A stretch of 64,000 bases of DNA, from positions 62,001-126,000 of the forward strand of contig JABTUP010000003.1 in assembly GCA_015075325.1 (NCBI GenBank). The letters run 5' to 3'. Position 1 is the stretch's first letter. Each line of letters starts with the position of its first letter. Positions 47,218 to 57,604 of this stretch are shown one piece after another. Under the pieces are notes generated by a model. That model ran no database searches. It saw only the letters and a list, made by a program, of their open reading frames with translations, and was not told the DNA's origin. The position numbers and the translations under genes are program-made. The DNA is from Flavobacteriales bacterium. GTDB taxonomy: Bacteria > Bacteroidota > Bacteroidia > Flavobacteriales_E > Vicingaceae.

Positions 47218-47409
47218 ATGATTATTGTTCCAATAAAAGACGGTGAAAACATCGAAAGAGCTTTAAAAAAATACAAAAAAAAGTTTGAAAAAACTGGCGT
47301 TGTTAAAGAACTTAGAAACAGAAAACAATTTGATAAACCTTCAGTAATTAATAGAGCTGAAAGAATAAAAGCAGTTTACGTTGAAAAGCTAAGAAAAGCT
47401 GAGCAATAG
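47218..47409 (+). CDS. rpsU: 30S ribosomal protein S21
   Basis: The 63-residue protein has the S21 start MIIVPIKDGENIERALKKYKKKFEKTGVVKELRNRKQFDKPSV and a basic helix at the end. It binds near the 3' end of 16S rRNA in the 30S platform. In Bacteroidota rpsU commonly precedes xerC and hpf, as here. A hairpin downstream may reduce readthrough. Confidence 0.95.
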   Translation: MIIVPIKDGENIERALKKYKKKFEKTGVVKELRNRKQFDKPSVINRAERIKAVYVEKLRKAEQ

Positions 47410-47434
47410 TAAATATTTGTTTTTCCGATATAGT

Positions 47435-47494
47435 AAAATAGTTTACTAAATAACTTTTTGTAAAAAAATACGTTATTTTGTAAACTATTTTTTT
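47435..47494 (+). terminator. Hairpin between rpsU and xerC
   Basis: AAAATAGTTTAC (47435-47446) pairs with GTAAACTATTTT (47480-47491), with a second inner complementarity (AAATAAC with GTTATTT) and a T run ending at the xerC ATG. It could terminate or attenuate, and it hides the xerC ribosome-binding region. Confidence 0.65.
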
Positions 47495-48376
47495 ATGAAC
47501 AAAATCGAATCCTTTATAAACTTTTTACTCCATCAAAAAAGGTATTCAAAAAATACAGTTGTGGCCTATCAAAAAGACATTGAGCAGCTATTCGACTTTT
47601 CATCAAAAACGTATCAAGTATCTTCATCAAACGAAATAACTTCAAACATTATTCGTTCTTGGTTAGCCGATTTAAAAGAAACTGGCCACTCTAACAGAAC
47701 AATCATTAGAAAGATTTCAAGTATTAAAACATTCTTTAAATATTTAAAAAAGAATGATTTTGTAGCTCATAATCCGTTAACCAAAATTGTTACTCCAAAA
47801 ACAGACAAACCCCTACCCTCATTTTTAAAAACAGAAGAAACTACAAACTTATTTAACACAGAACTATTTTCTAATAACTATATAGGAAAAAGAGACAACC
47901 TAATTTTGGAGGTATTTTACGCTACAGGAATGCGTTTATCCGAATTAACTTCATTAACAACAGAATCAATAAACCTAAACTCTAATCACATAAAAGTAAT
48001 TGGAAAAAGAAATAAAGAAAGACTTATTCCAATAACACTTTCATTAAAACTAAAAATTACAGAATACCTAAATTATAGAAAAGAATTATCAGAAACAACC
48101 AACTATTTATTTTTAACCGATAAAGGAAAAAAAATATACACAAAACTTGTCTATAGAATAGTAATTTCTTACCTTAGTACTGTTACAAACAACAATAAAA
48201 AAAGCCCTCATATATTAAGACATACATTTGCAACACATATGCTTAATAATGGTGCAGATTTAAATACAATAAAAGAAATACTTGGTCACAGCAATTTATC
48301 GGCAACACAAGTATATACGCATAACACTATAGAAAAATTAAAAAATATTCATAAACAGGCTCATCCAAAGGCCTAA
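47495..48376 (+). CDS. Tyrosine recombinase XerC/XerD family
   Basis: A 293-residue site-specific recombinase. The N-terminal SAM-like DNA-binding domain (about residues 1-90) is followed by the catalytic domain with ATGMRLSEL (catalytic Arg near residue 149), HILRHTFATHML (His and Arg), LGHSNLSATQVYTHNTIEKL (His and nucleophilic Tyr). Its length and position between rpsU and hpf identify it as the housekeeping chromosome-dimer recombinase rather than an island integrase. I cannot tell XerC from XerD by eye. Confidence 0.92.
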   Translation: MNKIESFINFLLHQKRYSKNTVVAYQKDIEQLFDFSSKTYQVSSSNEITSNIIRSWLADLKETGHSNRTIIRKISSIKTFFKYLKKNDFVAHNPLTKIVTPKTDKPLPSFLKTEETTNLFNTELFSNNYIGKRDNLILEVFYATGMRLSELTSLTTESINLNSNHIKVIGKRNKERLIPITLSLKLKITEYLNYRKELSETTNYLFLTDKGKKIYTKLVYRIVISYLSTVTNNNKKSPHILRHTFATHMLNNGADLNTIKEILGHSNLSATQVYTHNTIEKLKNIHKQAHPKA

Positions 48377-48391
48377 AAAAAGGAGGACACA

Positions 48392-48697
48392 ATGAAAGTA
48401 AATTTAAAAATCACATCAGTACATTTTGATGCAGACAAAAAATTATTAGAATTTATTCAAGAAAAAGTAAATAAACTTGGACAGTATTACGATAAAATAA
48501 TTGATGGAGACGTAATTCTAAAAGTTGACAACAACCCAACAGGAGAAAATAAAGTAGCAGAAATTAAATTATCAGTGCCTGGAAATGATATTTTCGCAAA
48601 AAAACAATGTAAAACTTTTGAAGAAGCTACAGATTTAGCCGTTGAAGCATTACGAAGACAGCTTAAAAAACACAAGGAAAAGCTAAGTAAAGTATAG
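48392..48697 (+). CDS. hpf: Ribosome hibernation-promoting factor (short HPF/RaiA family)
   Basis: This 101-residue protein has the S30AE/HPF fold: KVNLKITSVHFDADKKLLEFIQEKVNKLGQYYDKIIDGDVILKVDN, then KVAEIKLSVPGNDIFAKKQCKTFEEATDLAVEALRRQLKKHKEKL. It lacks the C-terminal dimerisation domain of long HPF. It binds 30S subunits and silences ribosomes under stress. The coding start is 15 bp after xerC with an AGGAGG-like site (AAAAAGGAGGACACA). Confidence 0.93.
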   Translation: MKVNLKITSVHFDADKKLLEFIQEKVNKLGQYYDKIIDGDVILKVDNNPTGENKVAEIKLSVPGNDIFAKKQCKTFEEATDLAVEALRRQLKKHKEKLSKV

Positions 48698-48721
48698 TTA
48701 AAAAAAAATTGATAGTAATAT

Positions 48722-48751
48722 TTGATTAATATAAAATAATTTCTACATTTG
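48722..48751 (+). promoter_or_regulatory. Promoter of the tRNA-tuf operon
   Basis: TTG (48722-48724), 19 bp, TACATTTG (48744-48751): the best consensus promoter in the window. It overlaps the start of a terminator hairpin. Confidence 0.8.
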
Positions 48752-48784
48752 CAGACCTTTTTAAAAAGAGGTCTGCTTTTTTTT
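48751..48784 (+). terminator. Terminator of hpf overlapping the tRNA promoter
   Basis: GCAGACC (48751-48757) pairs with GGTCTGC (48770-48776), with an A/T-rich inner stem and eight Ts at the 3' side. The transcript start of the tRNA operon is predicted inside this hairpin. Confidence 0.75.
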
Positions 48785-48799
48785 AATTAGGTAATAAAA

Positions 48800-48872
48800 G
48801 CCACTATAGCTCAGTTGGTAGAGCAGCTGATTTGTAATCAGCCGGTCGGAGGTTCGAGTCCCTCTAGTGGCT
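48800..48872 (+). tRNA. tRNA-Thr (anticodon TGT)
   Basis: A 73-nt cloverleaf. The acceptor GCCACTA pairs with TAGTGGC, the D arm starts GCTCAGTTGG, the anticodon loop is TTTGTAA, and the T arm is GGTTCGAGTCC. The CCA end is not encoded. It is first of four tRNAs before tuf, the same order as in many bacteria (thr-tyr-gly-thr-tuf). Confidence 0.95.
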
Positions 48873-48897
48873 CCGTTCTTTAAGAACTTGAAATGTT

Positions 48898-48979
48898 GGG
48901 GAAATACTCAAGCGGTCAACGAGGACAGACTGTAAATCTGTTGGCCACGCCTTCGTAGGTTCGAATCCTGCTTTCCCCA
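48898..48979 (+). tRNA. tRNA-Tyr (anticodon GTA)
   Basis: An 82-nt class II tRNA with a variable arm. The acceptor GGGGAAA pairs with TTTCCCC; the anticodon loop holds CTGTAAA; the T arm is GGTTCGAATCC. The long variable arm (GGCCACGCCTTCG) is expected for bacterial tRNA-Tyr. Confidence 0.95.
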
Positions 48980-48996
48980 CGAGAATTAAAAAATTA

Positions 48997-49070
48997 GCGG
49001 GAGTAGCTCAGCTGGCTAGAGCATCAGCCTTCCAAGCTGAGGGTCGCGGGTTCGAATCCCGTTTCCCGCT
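48997..49070 (+). tRNA. tRNA-Gly (anticodon TCC)
   Basis: A 74-nt cloverleaf with acceptor GCGGGAG against TTCCCGC (one wobble), anticodon loop CTTCCAA and T arm GGGTTCGAATCCC. Confidence 0.95.
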
Positions 49071-49091
49071 CTTTTTTTATATGTCGGTAAA

Positions 49092-49163
<72 letters not shown>

Positions 49164-49238
49164 CTATAAAATTGAATTTTGAAGTATAGTAAATAATTAA
49201 AAGTTAATATAAATAAGTAAATAAATAAACCGAAAATC

Positions 49239-50426
49239 ATGGCTAAAGAGAATTATGATCGTTCCAAACCGCATTTAAACATCGGAACAATTGGTCACGT
49301 TGACCACGGTAAAACTACTTTAACTGCAGCTATCACTACAGTTTTAGCGAAAAAAGGTTTTGCTGAATTAAGAGATTTTGCTTCAATCGACAACGCTCCT
49401 GAAGAAAAAGAAAGAGGTATTACAATTAATACTTCACACGTTGAATATTCAACTGCAAACAGACACTACGCTCACGTAGACTGTCCAGGTCACGCGGATT
49501 ACGTAAAAAACATGGTAACTGGTGCTGCTCAAATGGACGGTGCTATCCTTGTTGTTGCTGCTACAGATGGACCAATGCCACAAACTAGAGAGCACATTCT
49601 TTTAGGAAGACAAGTTGGTATTCCAAGAATCGTTGTATTCATGAATAAAGTGGATATGGTTGACGATGCTGAGTTGTTAGAACTTGTTGAAATGGAAATT
49701 AGAGAGCTTTTAAGCTTCTACGAATACGATGGCGACAATGCTCCTGTAATCGCAGGTTCAGCTTTAGGTGCATTAAATGGTGAAGAAAAATGGGTTAAAA
49801 CAGTAGAAGATTTAATGGATGCTGTTGACTCATATATCGAAATGCCTCCTAGAGATGTTGACAAACCATTCTTAATGCCAGTAGAAGATGTATTTTCTAT
49901 TACAGGTAGAGGTACAGTAGCAACAGGTAGAATTGAAACAGGTGTAATCAACTCTGGTGAAACTGTAGATATTTTAGGTATGGGTGCTGAAAAATTATCA
50001 TCAACTGTAACTGGTGTTGAAATGTTTAGAAAAATATTAGACAGAGGTGAAGCAGGTGATAATGTTGGTCTTTTATTAAGAGGTATTGAGAAAACTGATA
50101 TCAGAAGAGGTATGGTTATCGCTAAACCAGGATCAATAACTCCTCACTCAGAATTTACTGCTGAAGTTTATATCTTGAAAAAAGAAGAAGGTGGACGTCA
50201 CACTCCATTTCACAACAAATACAGACCTCAATTCTACATCAGAACAACAGATGTTACTGGAGAGATTTACTTACCAGAAGGAAGAGAGATGGTTTTACCA
50301 GGTGACAACGTTTCAATCACTGTTAAATTGATTGTTCCAGTTGCTATCAACAAAGGTTTAAGATTTGCAATTAGAGAAGGTGGTAGAACAGTTGGTGCAG
50401 GTCAGGTAACTGAAATTATTAAATAA
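49239..50426 (+). CDS. tuf: Elongation factor Tu
   Basis: The 395-residue GTPase delivers aminoacyl-tRNA to the ribosome. The G domain has GHVDHGKT (residues 19-26), [12 protein letters not shown] and NKVDMVDD. The domains 2 and 3 are intact and end with [15 protein letters not shown]. It is transcribed with the four preceding tRNAs; a conserved bacterial arrangement. Confidence 0.98.
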   Translation: MAKENYDRSKPHLNIGTIGHVDHGKTTLTAAITTVLAKKGFAELRDFASIDNAPEEKERGITINTSHVEYSTANRHYAHVDCPGHADYVKNMVTGAAQMDGAILVVAATDGPMPQTREHILLGRQVGIPRIVVFMNKVDMVDDAELLELVEMEIRELLSFYEYDGDNAPVIAGSALGALNGEEKWVKTVEDLMDAVDSYIEMPPRDVDKPFLMPVEDVFSITGRGTVATGRIETGVINSGETVDILGMGAEKLSSTVTGVEMFRKILDRGEAGDNVGLLLRGIEKTDIRRGMVIAKPGSITPHSEFTAEVYILKKEEGGRHTPFHNKYRPQFYIRTTDVTGEIYLPEGREMVLPGDNVSITVKLIVPVAINKGLRFAIREGGRTVGAGQVTEIIK

Positions 50427-50436
50427 TAATAGAAAA

Positions 50437-50483
50437 AAAGACCAAGCTAAGGTGTTCTTAAACGGGACACCTTTCTTGTCTTT
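50437..50483 (+). terminator. Hairpin after tuf, terminator or attenuator
   Basis: An imperfect stem (AAAGACCAAGCTAAGGTGT with GACACCTTTCTTGTCTTT) about 20 bp long lies between tuf and tRNA-Trp, followed by a T-rich stretch. It may reduce readthrough into the tRNA-Trp and secE. Confidence 0.65.
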
Positions 50484-50490
50484 AAATTTT

Positions 50491-50563
50491 ACGGGTGTAG
50501 CTCAATTGGTAGAGTAGTGGTCTCCAAAACCATTGGTTGGGAGTTCGAGTCTCTCCACCCGTG
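50491..50563 (+). tRNA. tRNA-Trp (anticodon CCA)
   Basis: A 73-nt cloverleaf with acceptor ACGGGTG against CACCCGT, anticodon loop CTCCAAA and T arm GAGTTCGAGTCTC. It lies between tuf and secE. Confidence 0.95.
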
Positions 50564-50581
50564 CAAAAAAAATGTAGTAGT

Positions 50582-50773
50582 ATGGCAAAAATAGGTGAAT
50601 ACATTAAAGAATCAACAGACGAACTACTTAACAAAGTATCATGGCCAACTTGGGATGAACTTCAAAGCAGTTCAGTTATTGTTTTGGTAGCTTCTGTAAT
50701 TTTTGCAATTATTATCTATTTGATGGATACATCTTTCAGTAATCTAATGAAACTAATTTACGGCTTATTTTAA
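50582..50773 (+). CDS. secE: Preprotein translocase subunit SecE
   Basis: A 63-residue protein with one TM helix (SSVIVLVASVIFAIIIYLMD) after the conserved KESTDELLNKVSWPTWDELQ. It stabilises SecY in the Sec channel. The ATG at 50582 is chosen because an upstream in-frame start at 50537 lies within tRNA-Trp. It is 5 bp before nusG. Confidence 0.95.
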   Translation: MAKIGEYIKESTDELLNKVSWPTWDELQSSSVIVLVASVIFAIIIYLMDTSFSNLMKLIYGLF

Positions 50774-50778
50774 TAGTT

Positions 50779-51330
50779 ATGACAGAGAATAGTAAAAAGT
50801 GGTATGTTGTTAGAGCCATTAGTGGAAAAGAGAACAAAGTAAAAAAATATATCGAAGATGAAATTGTTCGAAATAAATTAACAGACTATGTTTCTCAGAT
50901 ATTAATACCTACAGAGAAAGTTTATCAAATACGAAATGGCAAAAAAATAAATAAAGAAAGAAGCTTTTTTCCTGGATATATCTTAATAGAAGCAGATTTA
51001 ATTGGTGAAGTTCCTCACGTAATTAGAAATGTAAATGGTGTTATTGGATTTTTAGGTGCAGAAAAAAAAGGAGATCCACTTCCATTAAGAATGTCAGAAG
51101 TAAACAGAATATTAGGAAAAGTTGATGAATTAGCTGAAAGCACAGAAGAAATGTCAATTCCTTTTGTAATTGGTGAAAATATAAAAGTAGTTGATGGTCC
51201 GTTTAATGGTTTCTCAGGTACAATAGAGAAAATCAACGAAGAAAAACGAAAATTAGAAGTAATGGTTAAAATTTTTGGAAGAAAACAACCATTAGAACTA
51301 AGTTTTTTACAAGTAGAAAAAGAAAGTTAA
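50779..51330 (+). CDS. nusG: Transcription termination/antitermination factor NusG
   Basis: This 183-residue protein has the NGN domain (KKWYVVRAISGKENKVKKYIEDEI) and a C-terminal KOW domain (VVDGPFNGFSGTIEKINEEKRKLEVMVKIFGRKQPLELSF). NusG couples RNA polymerase to ribosomes or Rho. It follows secE in the standard order. Confidence 0.97.
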   Translation: MTENSKKWYVVRAISGKENKVKKYIEDEIVRNKLTDYVSQILIPTEKVYQIRNGKKINKERSFFPGYILIEADLIGEVPHVIRNVNGVIGFLGAEKKGDPLPLRMSEVNRILGKVDELAESTEEMSIPFVIGENIKVVDGPFNGFSGTIEKINEEKRKLEVMVKIFGRKQPLELSFLQVEKES

Positions 51331-51408
51331 TATGTAATTAATCGTACAAACCTCAATGCAATATAATGCTTCCAATTGAGATGAGTACAACCCTAAATAG
51401 TAAATAAA

Positions 51409-51846
51409 ATGGCTAAAGAAGTAAGTGGATTAATTAAATTACAAATTAAAGGAGGAGCAGCAAACCCATCTCCACCAGTAGGACCTGCATTAGGTTCTAA
51501 AGGTGTTAATATTATGGAATTTTGCAAGCAATTTAATGGTAGAACACAAGATAAAGCTGGAAAAATATTACCAGTTCTTATTACTGTTTATGCAGATAAA
51601 TCCTTTGATTTCGTAATTAAAACTCCTCCAGCGGCTATTCAATTAATGGAAGCTGCTAAAATTAAAAAAGGTTCATCAGAACCTAACAGAGTTAAAGTAG
51701 CTACTATTTCGTGGGATCAAGTTAAAACAATTGCTGAAGACAAAATGTCGGATTTAAACTGTTTTAAAATTGATGCTGCAATGAAAATGGTTGCCGGAAC
51801 AGCAAGAAGTATGGGAATTAACGTAAAAGGCGAATTTCCAGCTTAA
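51409..51846 (+). CDS. rplK: 50S ribosomal protein L11
   Basis: The 145-residue protein has the L11 start [39 protein letters not shown] and the RNA-binding C-terminal domain ending [22 protein letters not shown]. It forms the GTPase-associated centre with L10 and L12. First of rplK-A-J-L. Confidence 0.97.
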   Translation: MAKEVSGLIKLQIKGGAANPSPPVGPALGSKGVNIMEFCKQFNGRTQDKAGKILPVLITVYADKSFDFVIKTPPAAIQLMEAAKIKKGSSEPNRVKVATISWDQVKTIAEDKMSDLNCFKIDAAMKMVAGTARSMGINVKGEFPA

Positions 51847-51871
51847 TTAGAATTAATTAATTGTTATAATA

Positions 51872-52567
51872 ATGGCAAGGCTAACAAAAAACATGAAACA
51901 ATCTTTATCGAAATTCGATACTACAAAAGAGTATCAATTAGATGAAGCTGCAAAAATTGTTAAGGACATTACTTATACTAAATTCGACTCTTCTGTTGAT
52001 ATAGCGGTAAAACTTGGTGTAGACCCAAGAAAAGCTAATCAAATGGTTAGAGGAACAGTTGCCCTACCTAACGGTGTTGGTAAAGATGTAAAAGTTTTAG
52101 TATTATGTACTCCTGATAAAGAAGCAGAAGCCAAACAAGCTGGTGCAGACTATGTAGGTTTAGACGAGTTTATTGATAAAATCAAAAACGGTTGGACAGA
52201 CATCGATGTAATTATTACAATGCCAAGTGTTATGGGTAAGGTTGGAGCTTTAGGTAAAGTATTAGGACCTAGAGGTTTAATGCCAAATCCAAAATCTGGT
52301 ACTGTTACCATGGAAATTGGTAAAGCTGTTACAGAGGTTAAAGCAGGTAAAATCGACTTTAAAGTTGATAAATATGGTATCGTTCATACAACAATCGGAA
52401 GAGCTTCTTTTGAAGCTGATAAGTTGGTTGAAAATGCACACGAACTTATTCAAACAATTATCAAGCTAAAACCTTCAGCAGCAAAAGGAACTTATGTGAA
52501 AAGTGTTACACTTTCAAGCACAATGAGTCCTGGAGTTAAAGTTGAACCTAAATCATTAACGGTTTAA
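51872..52567 (+). CDS. rplA: 50S ribosomal protein L1
   Basis: A 231-residue L1 protein with [53 protein letters not shown] and the C-terminal [17 protein letters not shown]. It forms the mobile L1 stalk at the E site and in many bacteria represses its own operon. It is 25 bp after rplK. Confidence 0.97.
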   Translation: MARLTKNMKQSLSKFDTTKEYQLDEAAKIVKDITYTKFDSSVDIAVKLGVDPRKANQMVRGTVALPNGVGKDVKVLVLCTPDKEAEAKQAGADYVGLDEFIDKIKNGWTDIDVIITMPSVMGKVGALGKVLGPRGLMPNPKSGTVTMEIGKAVTEVKAGKIDFKVDKYGIVHTTIGRASFEADKLVENAHELIQTIIKLKPSAAKGTYVKSVTLSSTMSPGVKVEPKSLTV

Positions 52568-52594
52568 TAAGTTTATAACTTATAAATAAGAACT

Positions 52595-53116
52595 ATGACT
52601 AAAGAAGAAAAAAATCAGTTTATCGTAGATTTAACTGCAAAGTTAAATAACGCTAATGTATTTTACTTAGCTGATATTGCTGGTTTAAATGCAGAAAACT
52701 CTTCTAAGTTAAGAAGGTCTTGCTTTAATGGAAACATTCAAATTGAAGTAGTAAAAAATACCTTATTAAAAAAAGCTTTAGAAAAAGCTGATGGTAACTT
52801 CGATGATTTGTATGTTTCTTTAAAAGGAAATACTTCAATTTTATTTGCAGAAACAGGAAATGGACCTGCAAAGTTGATTAAAGAATTCCGTAAAAAAAGC
52901 GACAAACCTATACTTAAAGGAGCATTTATAGATCAAGCTATATTTATTGGAGATGCTAATTTAGATGCACTAGTTGCACTTAAATCTAAAGAGGAATTAA
53001 TCGGTGATATTATTGGTTTATTACAATCTCCTGCTAAAAATGTTGTTTCGGCTTTAAAATCAAGCGGAGGCAAAATTGCAGGTATTGTTAAAACACTTTC
53101 AGAGCGTCCTGAATAA
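52595..53116 (+). CDS. rplJ: 50S ribosomal protein L10
   Basis: This 173-residue protein shows the L10 fold: TKEEKNQFIVDLTAKLNNANVFYLADIAGLNAENSSKLRR and IQIEVVKNTLLKKALE. The C-terminal helix binds L12 dimers. Its spacing to rplL is 55 bp. Confidence 0.96.
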   Translation: MTKEEKNQFIVDLTAKLNNANVFYLADIAGLNAENSSKLRRSCFNGNIQIEVVKNTLLKKALEKADGNFDDLYVSLKGNTSILFAETGNGPAKLIKEFRKKSDKPILKGAFIDQAIFIGDANLDALVALKSKEELIGDIIGLLQSPAKNVVSALKSSGGKIAGIVKTLSERPE

Positions 53117-53171
53117 AAAAAACACGCATTAAATAAATTAATTAATTGTTAAAAATCTAAATTAAAATAAA

Positions 53172-53552
53172 ATGGCAAATTTAAAAGAACTTGCAGAACA
53201 GTTAGTAAACTTAACAGTAAAAGACGTTAACGAATTAGCTGCAATCCTTAAAGACGAATATGGTATCGAACCTGCTGCTGCTGCTGTAGCTATCGCTGGT
53301 CCAGCTGCTGGTGGTGGAGACGCTGCTGCTGCTGAAGAAAAAACATCTTTTGATGTAATTCTTAAAGACGGTGGTCAAGCTAAATTAGGTGTAGTTAAAT
53401 TAGTTAAAGAACTTACTGGTTTAGGACTTAAAGAAGCAAAAGATTTAGTTGATGCTGCACCAAAACCATTAAAAGAAGGTGTTACTAAAGATGAAGCTGA
53501 TGCTTTAAAATCTCAATTAGAAGAAGCTGGTGCTTCGGTTGAAATTAAGTAA
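53172..53552 (+). CDS. rplL: 50S ribosomal protein L7/L12
   Basis: A 126-residue protein with the N-terminal dimerisation domain, an alanine/glycine hinge ([22 protein letters not shown], about residues 37-58) and the globular C-terminal domain ([42 protein letters not shown]). It recruits translational GTPases. Confidence 0.97.
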   Translation: MANLKELAEQLVNLTVKDVNELAAILKDEYGIEPAAAAVAIAGPAAGGGDAAAAEEKTSFDVILKDGGQAKLGVVKLVKELTGLGLKEAKDLVDAAPKPLKEGVTKDEADALKSQLEEAGASVEIK

Positions 53553-53572
53553 TTTCAACTTATAAAAACAAA

Positions 53573-53614
53573 GGTTTAGACCTATTCTGATAACAGAAAA
53601 GGTCTAAACCATTT
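53573..53614 (+). terminator. Hairpin in rplL-rpoB gap, probable attenuator
   Basis: GGTTTAGACC (53573-53582) pairs with GGTCTAAACC (53601-53610), followed by ATTTT. It lies in the 200-bp gap between rplL and rpoB, the place where many bacteria attenuate RNA polymerase expression relative to ribosomal proteins. Confidence 0.6.
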
Positions 53615-53649
53615 TGTGCTTATATACTCCTCGTGAATGGAAAACTGAG

Positions 53650-53665
53650 TCACGCCTTGGCGTGA
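53650..53665. repeat. Palindrome TCACGCC-TT-GGCGTGA
   Basis: A 7-bp perfect stem with a 2-nt centre. The same arm (ATCACGCC) forms the innermost hairpin of the element at 15101-15200. Confidence 0.6.
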
Positions 53666-53752
53666 TGATTTACAAAGGGTTATAGTAAAATTATTATCTT
53701 GAACAACTTTTAAGATAAGAGTATTAATAATAACTAAACTCATTTTGACCTA

Positions 53753-56700
53753 ATGAATAAAACGTTAGTTAAAAACAAAGCCGAAAGAATAAATTTCGGC
53801 TCAATAAAAAATCAATTATCATACCCTGATTTTTTAGATATTCAATTACAGTCTTTTCAAAGTTATTTTCAATTAGATACAACTCCTGAAAACAGAGAGC
53901 AAGAAGGTTTATTCCGTGTATTTAGTGAAAATTTCCCTATTACAGATGCAAGAAATCAATTTGTATTAGAATTTTTAGACTACTTTGTTGATCCACCTAG
54001 ATATTCAATCGAAGAATGTATTGAAAGAGGATTAACTTACAGTGTTCCCTTAAAAGCAAAATTAAAACTTTATTGTACTGACCCAGAACACGAAGATTTT
54101 GAAACAATCGTTCAGGATGTATATTTAGGAACTATTCCATATATGACTCCAAAAGGAACTTTCGTTATCAACGGTGCTGAAAGAGTAATTGTTTCTCAAT
54201 TACACCGATCGCCAGGTGTTTTCTTTGGTCAAAGCAGACACGCTAACGGTACGAAATTATATTCAGCAAGAGTAATTCCTTTTAGAGGTTCTTGGATTGA
54301 ATTTGCTACAGATATAAACAACGTAATGTATGCTTATATCGATAGAAAGAAAAAATTACCTGTTACTACTTTATTTAGAGCTATCGGTTATGAAACTGAT
54401 AAAGAAATCTTAGAATTATTTGATTTAGCTGACGAAGTAAAAGTAAGTAAAGCAGGTCTTAAAAAAATAATTGGTAGAAAATTAGCTGCACGTGTATTAA
54501 AAACATGGATTGAGGATTTCGTGGATGAAGATACTGGTGAGGTTGTTTCTATCGAAAGAAATGAAGTAATTATTGACCGTGAAACTATTATCGATAAAGA
54601 TCATATTGATGAAATAGTTGACTCTGGTTCAAAAACAATTATTTTACATAAAGAAGACGTTAACTCGGCAGATTTTGCCATTATTTATAACACATTACAA
54701 AAAGACCCTTCTAACTCTGAAAAAGAAGCGGTTGAACACATTTACCGTCAATTGAGAAATGCAGAACCACCAGATGTTGAGACTGCAAGAGGTGTAATTG
54801 ATAAATTGTTTTTCTCTGAAACAAGATACGATTTAGGAGAAGTTGGTCGTTTTAGAATTAACAAAAAATTGGGTTTAAATATCGACGAAAACGTAAGAAC
54901 ACTTTCAAGAGAAGATATTATTTCTATTATTAAATACTTAATAGAACTTATCAACTCTAAAACAATAGTTGATGATATTGACCACTTAAGCAACAGAAGA
55001 GTAAGAACAGTTGGAGAGCAATTACACAACCAATTTGGTGTAGGACTTTCGAGAATGGCAAGAACCATTAGAGAAAGAATGAACGTTAGAGATAACGAAG
55101 TATTTACTCCTTCTGACTTAATTAATGCAAAAACATTATCTTCAGTAATTAATTCGTTCTTCGGAACAAATCAATTATCTCAATTTATGGATCAAACAAA
55201 TCCATTATCTGAGATTACTCACAAAAGAAGATTATCTGCATTAGGACCAGGTGGTTTATCAAGAGAAAGAGCAGGTTTTGAGGTGCGTGACGTTCACTAC
55301 ACTCACTACGGTAGACTTTGTCCGATTGAAACACCAGAGGGACCTAATATTGGTTTAATTTCTTCGCTTTGTGTGTATGCTAAAGTAAATAAATTAGGTT
55401 TTATTGAAACTCCTTATAGACCAGTAGAAAATGGTAAAGTAGCTTTAGATAAAGATGTAATTTACTTAAGTGCTGAAGAAGAAGAGAAAAAAATTATTGC
55501 ACAAGCAAACGCAAAAATCGACGATAAAGGTAAATTCGTTAACGATAAAGTAAAATCTAGATTAGAAGGTGATTTCCCTGTAACTGAACCAGAAACAGTT
55601 CATTTAATGGATGTTGCTCCAAATCAGATTGCATCTATTGCAGCATCATTAATTCCTTTCTTAGAAAATGATGATGCGAACCGTGCCTTGATGGGATCGA
55701 ACATGATGCGTCAAGCTGTTCCATTAATGAGAGCAGAAGCTCCTATCGTTGGTACAGGATTAGAAGGTAGAGTTGCTGAAGATTCAAGAGTTTTAGTTAA
55801 TGCTGAAGCTAATGGAGTTGTTGAATATGTAGATGCTAGTCAAATATCTATTAGATACGACAAAACTGAAGAAGAAAAATTGGTAAGTTTTGATGGTGAT
55901 ATTAAAACTTATGAATTAGCTACTTTTAAAAAAACCAACCAAAACACTTGTATTAACCTTACTCCTATTGTTAAAAAAGGGCAAAAAGTTACTAAAGGCG
56001 AAGTTCTTTGCGAAGGTTATGCAACACAAGATGGTGAACTTGCTTTAGGAAGAAACCTTAAAGTAGCATTTATGCCATGGAAAGGTTATAACTTTGAGGA
56101 TGCGATTGTAATTTCTGAAAAAGTAGTTAAAGACGATATCTTTACATCAATTCACATCGAAGAGTTTTCATTAGAAGTTAGAGACACTAAACGAGGTTTA
56201 GAAGAATTAACTGCCGATATACCAAACGTTAGTGAAGATGCTACAAAAGACCTTGATGAAAACGGTATCATTAGAATTGGTGCAGAAGTTAAAGAAGGCG
56301 ATATAATTATCGGTAAAATAACTCCAAAAGGAGAAACTGATCCAACACCTGAAGAAAAACTTTTAAGAGCTATCTTTGGTGATAAAGCTGGTGATGTTAA
56401 AGACGCTTCATTAAAAATCCGTCCATCAGTTAAAGGAGTAGTAATCGATAAAAAACTTTTTGAGAAAGCTATTAAAGATAGAAAATCAAGAGCTGATGAA
56501 AAAAACATCATTACTCAACTTGATGACGAATACAATAGAGAAATGTCAGAACTTAAAAAAGAGTTGATTGACAAACTTTATACTATTGTAAATGGAAAAA
56601 CTTCACAAGGTGTAGTAAACTACTACAATGAAGAGATTGTTCCAAAAGGCACTAAGTTTACCATCAAAATTTTAGAAAAAATTAACGACTATAGCTTTAT

Positions 56701-57574
56701 TGATTCTAAAAATTGGACAACAAGTGACGAGATTAATGATTTAGTTAAAAAACTTTTAAATAACTACAACATTAAAGCAAACGAAATTCTTGGTGTAAAC
56801 AAAAGAAAAAAATATGCTTTATCTGTTGGAGACGAATTACCTGCTGGTATTATCAAATTAGCTAAAGTTTATATTGCTAAAAAGCGTAAACTTAAAGTTG
56901 GTGATAAAATGGCTGGTCGTCACGGTAACAAAGGTATTGTTGCTAATATCGTTAGAGAAGAAGACATGCCATTCTTAGAAGATGGAACTCCAGTAGATAT
57001 TGTTTTAAATCCACTTGGTGTACCTTCAAGGATGAACTTAGGTCAGGTTTACGAAACTGTATTAGGTTGGGCAGGCCAAAAACTAGGGCAAAAATTTGCA
57101 ACTCCAATTTTTGATGGTGCATCAGTAGATGAAATCAACGAATATTGTGATAAAGCAGGTATTCCTAGATATGGTAAAACATACCTATACGATGGAGGAA
57201 CAGGTGAAAGATTTGACCAAACAGCTACTGTTGGTGTAATTTACATGTTAAAACTTGGTCACTTAATTGACGATAAGATGCATGCTCGTTCTATAGGACC
57301 ATACTCATTAATTACTCAACAACCACTTGGTGGTAAAGCACAGTTTGGTGGTCAAAGATTTGGAGAGATGGAGGTTTGGGCTCTTGAAGCATTCGGTGCA
57401 GCAAACATCTTACAAGAAATCTTAACCATAAAATCTGATGATGTAAAAGGAAGAGCAAAAGCTTACGAGGCAATTGTTAAAGGAGACCCAATGCCTACTC
57501 CAGGTATTCCAGAATCATTTAACGTATTGTTACACGAATTAAGAGGTTTATCTCTTAACATCGCTTTTGATTAA
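53753..57574 (+). CDS. rpoB: DNA-directed RNA polymerase subunit beta
   Basis: The 1273-residue catalytic subunit has the rifampicin-region segment [47 protein letters not shown], the GRHGNKG and [23 protein letters not shown] motifs near the C-terminus, and a Bacteroidota-type insert. The family assignment is certain. It starts after a 200-bp gap with an attenuator-like hairpin. Confidence 0.99.
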   Translation: MNKTLVKNKAERINFGSIKNQLSYPDFLDIQLQSFQSYFQLDTTPENREQEGLFRVFSENFPITDARNQFVLEFLDYFVDPPRYSIEECIERGLTYSVPLKAKLKLYCTDPEHEDFETIVQDVYLGTIPYMTPKGTFVINGAERVIVSQLHRSPGVFFGQSRHANGTKLYSARVIPFRGSWIEFATDINNVMYAYIDRKKKLPVTTLFRAIGYETDKEILELFDLADEVKVSKAGLKKIIGRKLAARVLKTWIEDFVDEDTGEVVSIERNEVIIDRETIIDKDHIDEIVDSGSKTIILHKEDVNSADFAIIYNTLQKDPSNSEKEAVEHIYRQLRNAEPPDVETARGVIDKLFFSETRYDLGEVGRFRINKKLGLNIDENVRTLSREDIISIIKYLIELINSKTIVDDIDHLSNRRVRTVGEQLHNQFGVGLSRMARTIRERMNVRDNEVFTPSDLINAKTLSSVINSFFGTNQLSQFMDQTNPLSEITHKRRLSALGPGGLSRERAGFEVRDVHYTHYGRLCPIETPEGPNIGLISSLCVYAKVNKLGFIETPYRPVENGKVALDKDVIYLSAEEEEKKIIAQANAKIDDKGKFVNDKVKSRLEGDFPVTEPETVHLMDVAPNQIASIAASLIPFLENDDANRALMGSNMMRQAVPLMRAEAPIVGTGLEGRVAEDSRVLVNAEANGVVEYVDASQISIRYDKTEEEKLVSFDGDIKTYELATFKKTNQNTCINLTPIVKKGQKVTKGEVLCEGYATQDGELALGRNLKVAFMPWKGYNFEDAIVISEKVVKDDIFTSIHIEEFSLEVRDTKRGLEELTADIPNVSEDATKDLDENGIIRIGAEVKEGDIIIGKITPKGETDPTPEEKLLRAIFGDKAGDVKDASLKIRPSVKGVVIDKKLFEKAIKDRKSRADEKNIITQLDDEYNREMSELKKELIDKLYTIVNGKTSQGVVNYYNEEIVPKGTKFTIKILEKINDYSFIDSKNWTTSDEINDLVKKLLNNYNIKANEILGVNKRKKYALSVGDELPAGIIKLAKVYIAKKRKLKVGDKMAGRHGNKGIVANIVREEDMPFLEDGTPVDIVLNPLGVPSRMNLGQVYETVLGWAGQKLGQKFATPIFDGASVDEINEYCDKAGIPRYGKTYLYDGGTGERFDQTATVGVIYMLKLGHLIDDKMHARSIGPYSLITQQPLGGKAQFGGQRFGEMEVWALEAFGAANILQEILTIKSDDVKGRAKAYEAIVKGDPMPTPGIPESFNVLLHELRGLSLNIAFD

Positions 57575-57604
57575 TTAATAATAACACTCTAATACCTTAA
57601 TAAT

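Noticed and set aside
47495-48376. Tyrosine recombinase as the integrase of the adjacent 10-kb block
   Set aside because: It is the conserved housekeeping Xer gene between rpsU and hpf and lies outside the direct repeats.
50537-50581. Longer secE reading frame
   Set aside because: The first part is tRNA-Trp sequence; the ATG at 50582 fits SecE.
54748-56511. Antisense ORFs within rpoB (106 and 119 codons, minus strand)
   Set aside because: They mirror the strong rpoB coding frame and show no start signals or recognisable motifs.
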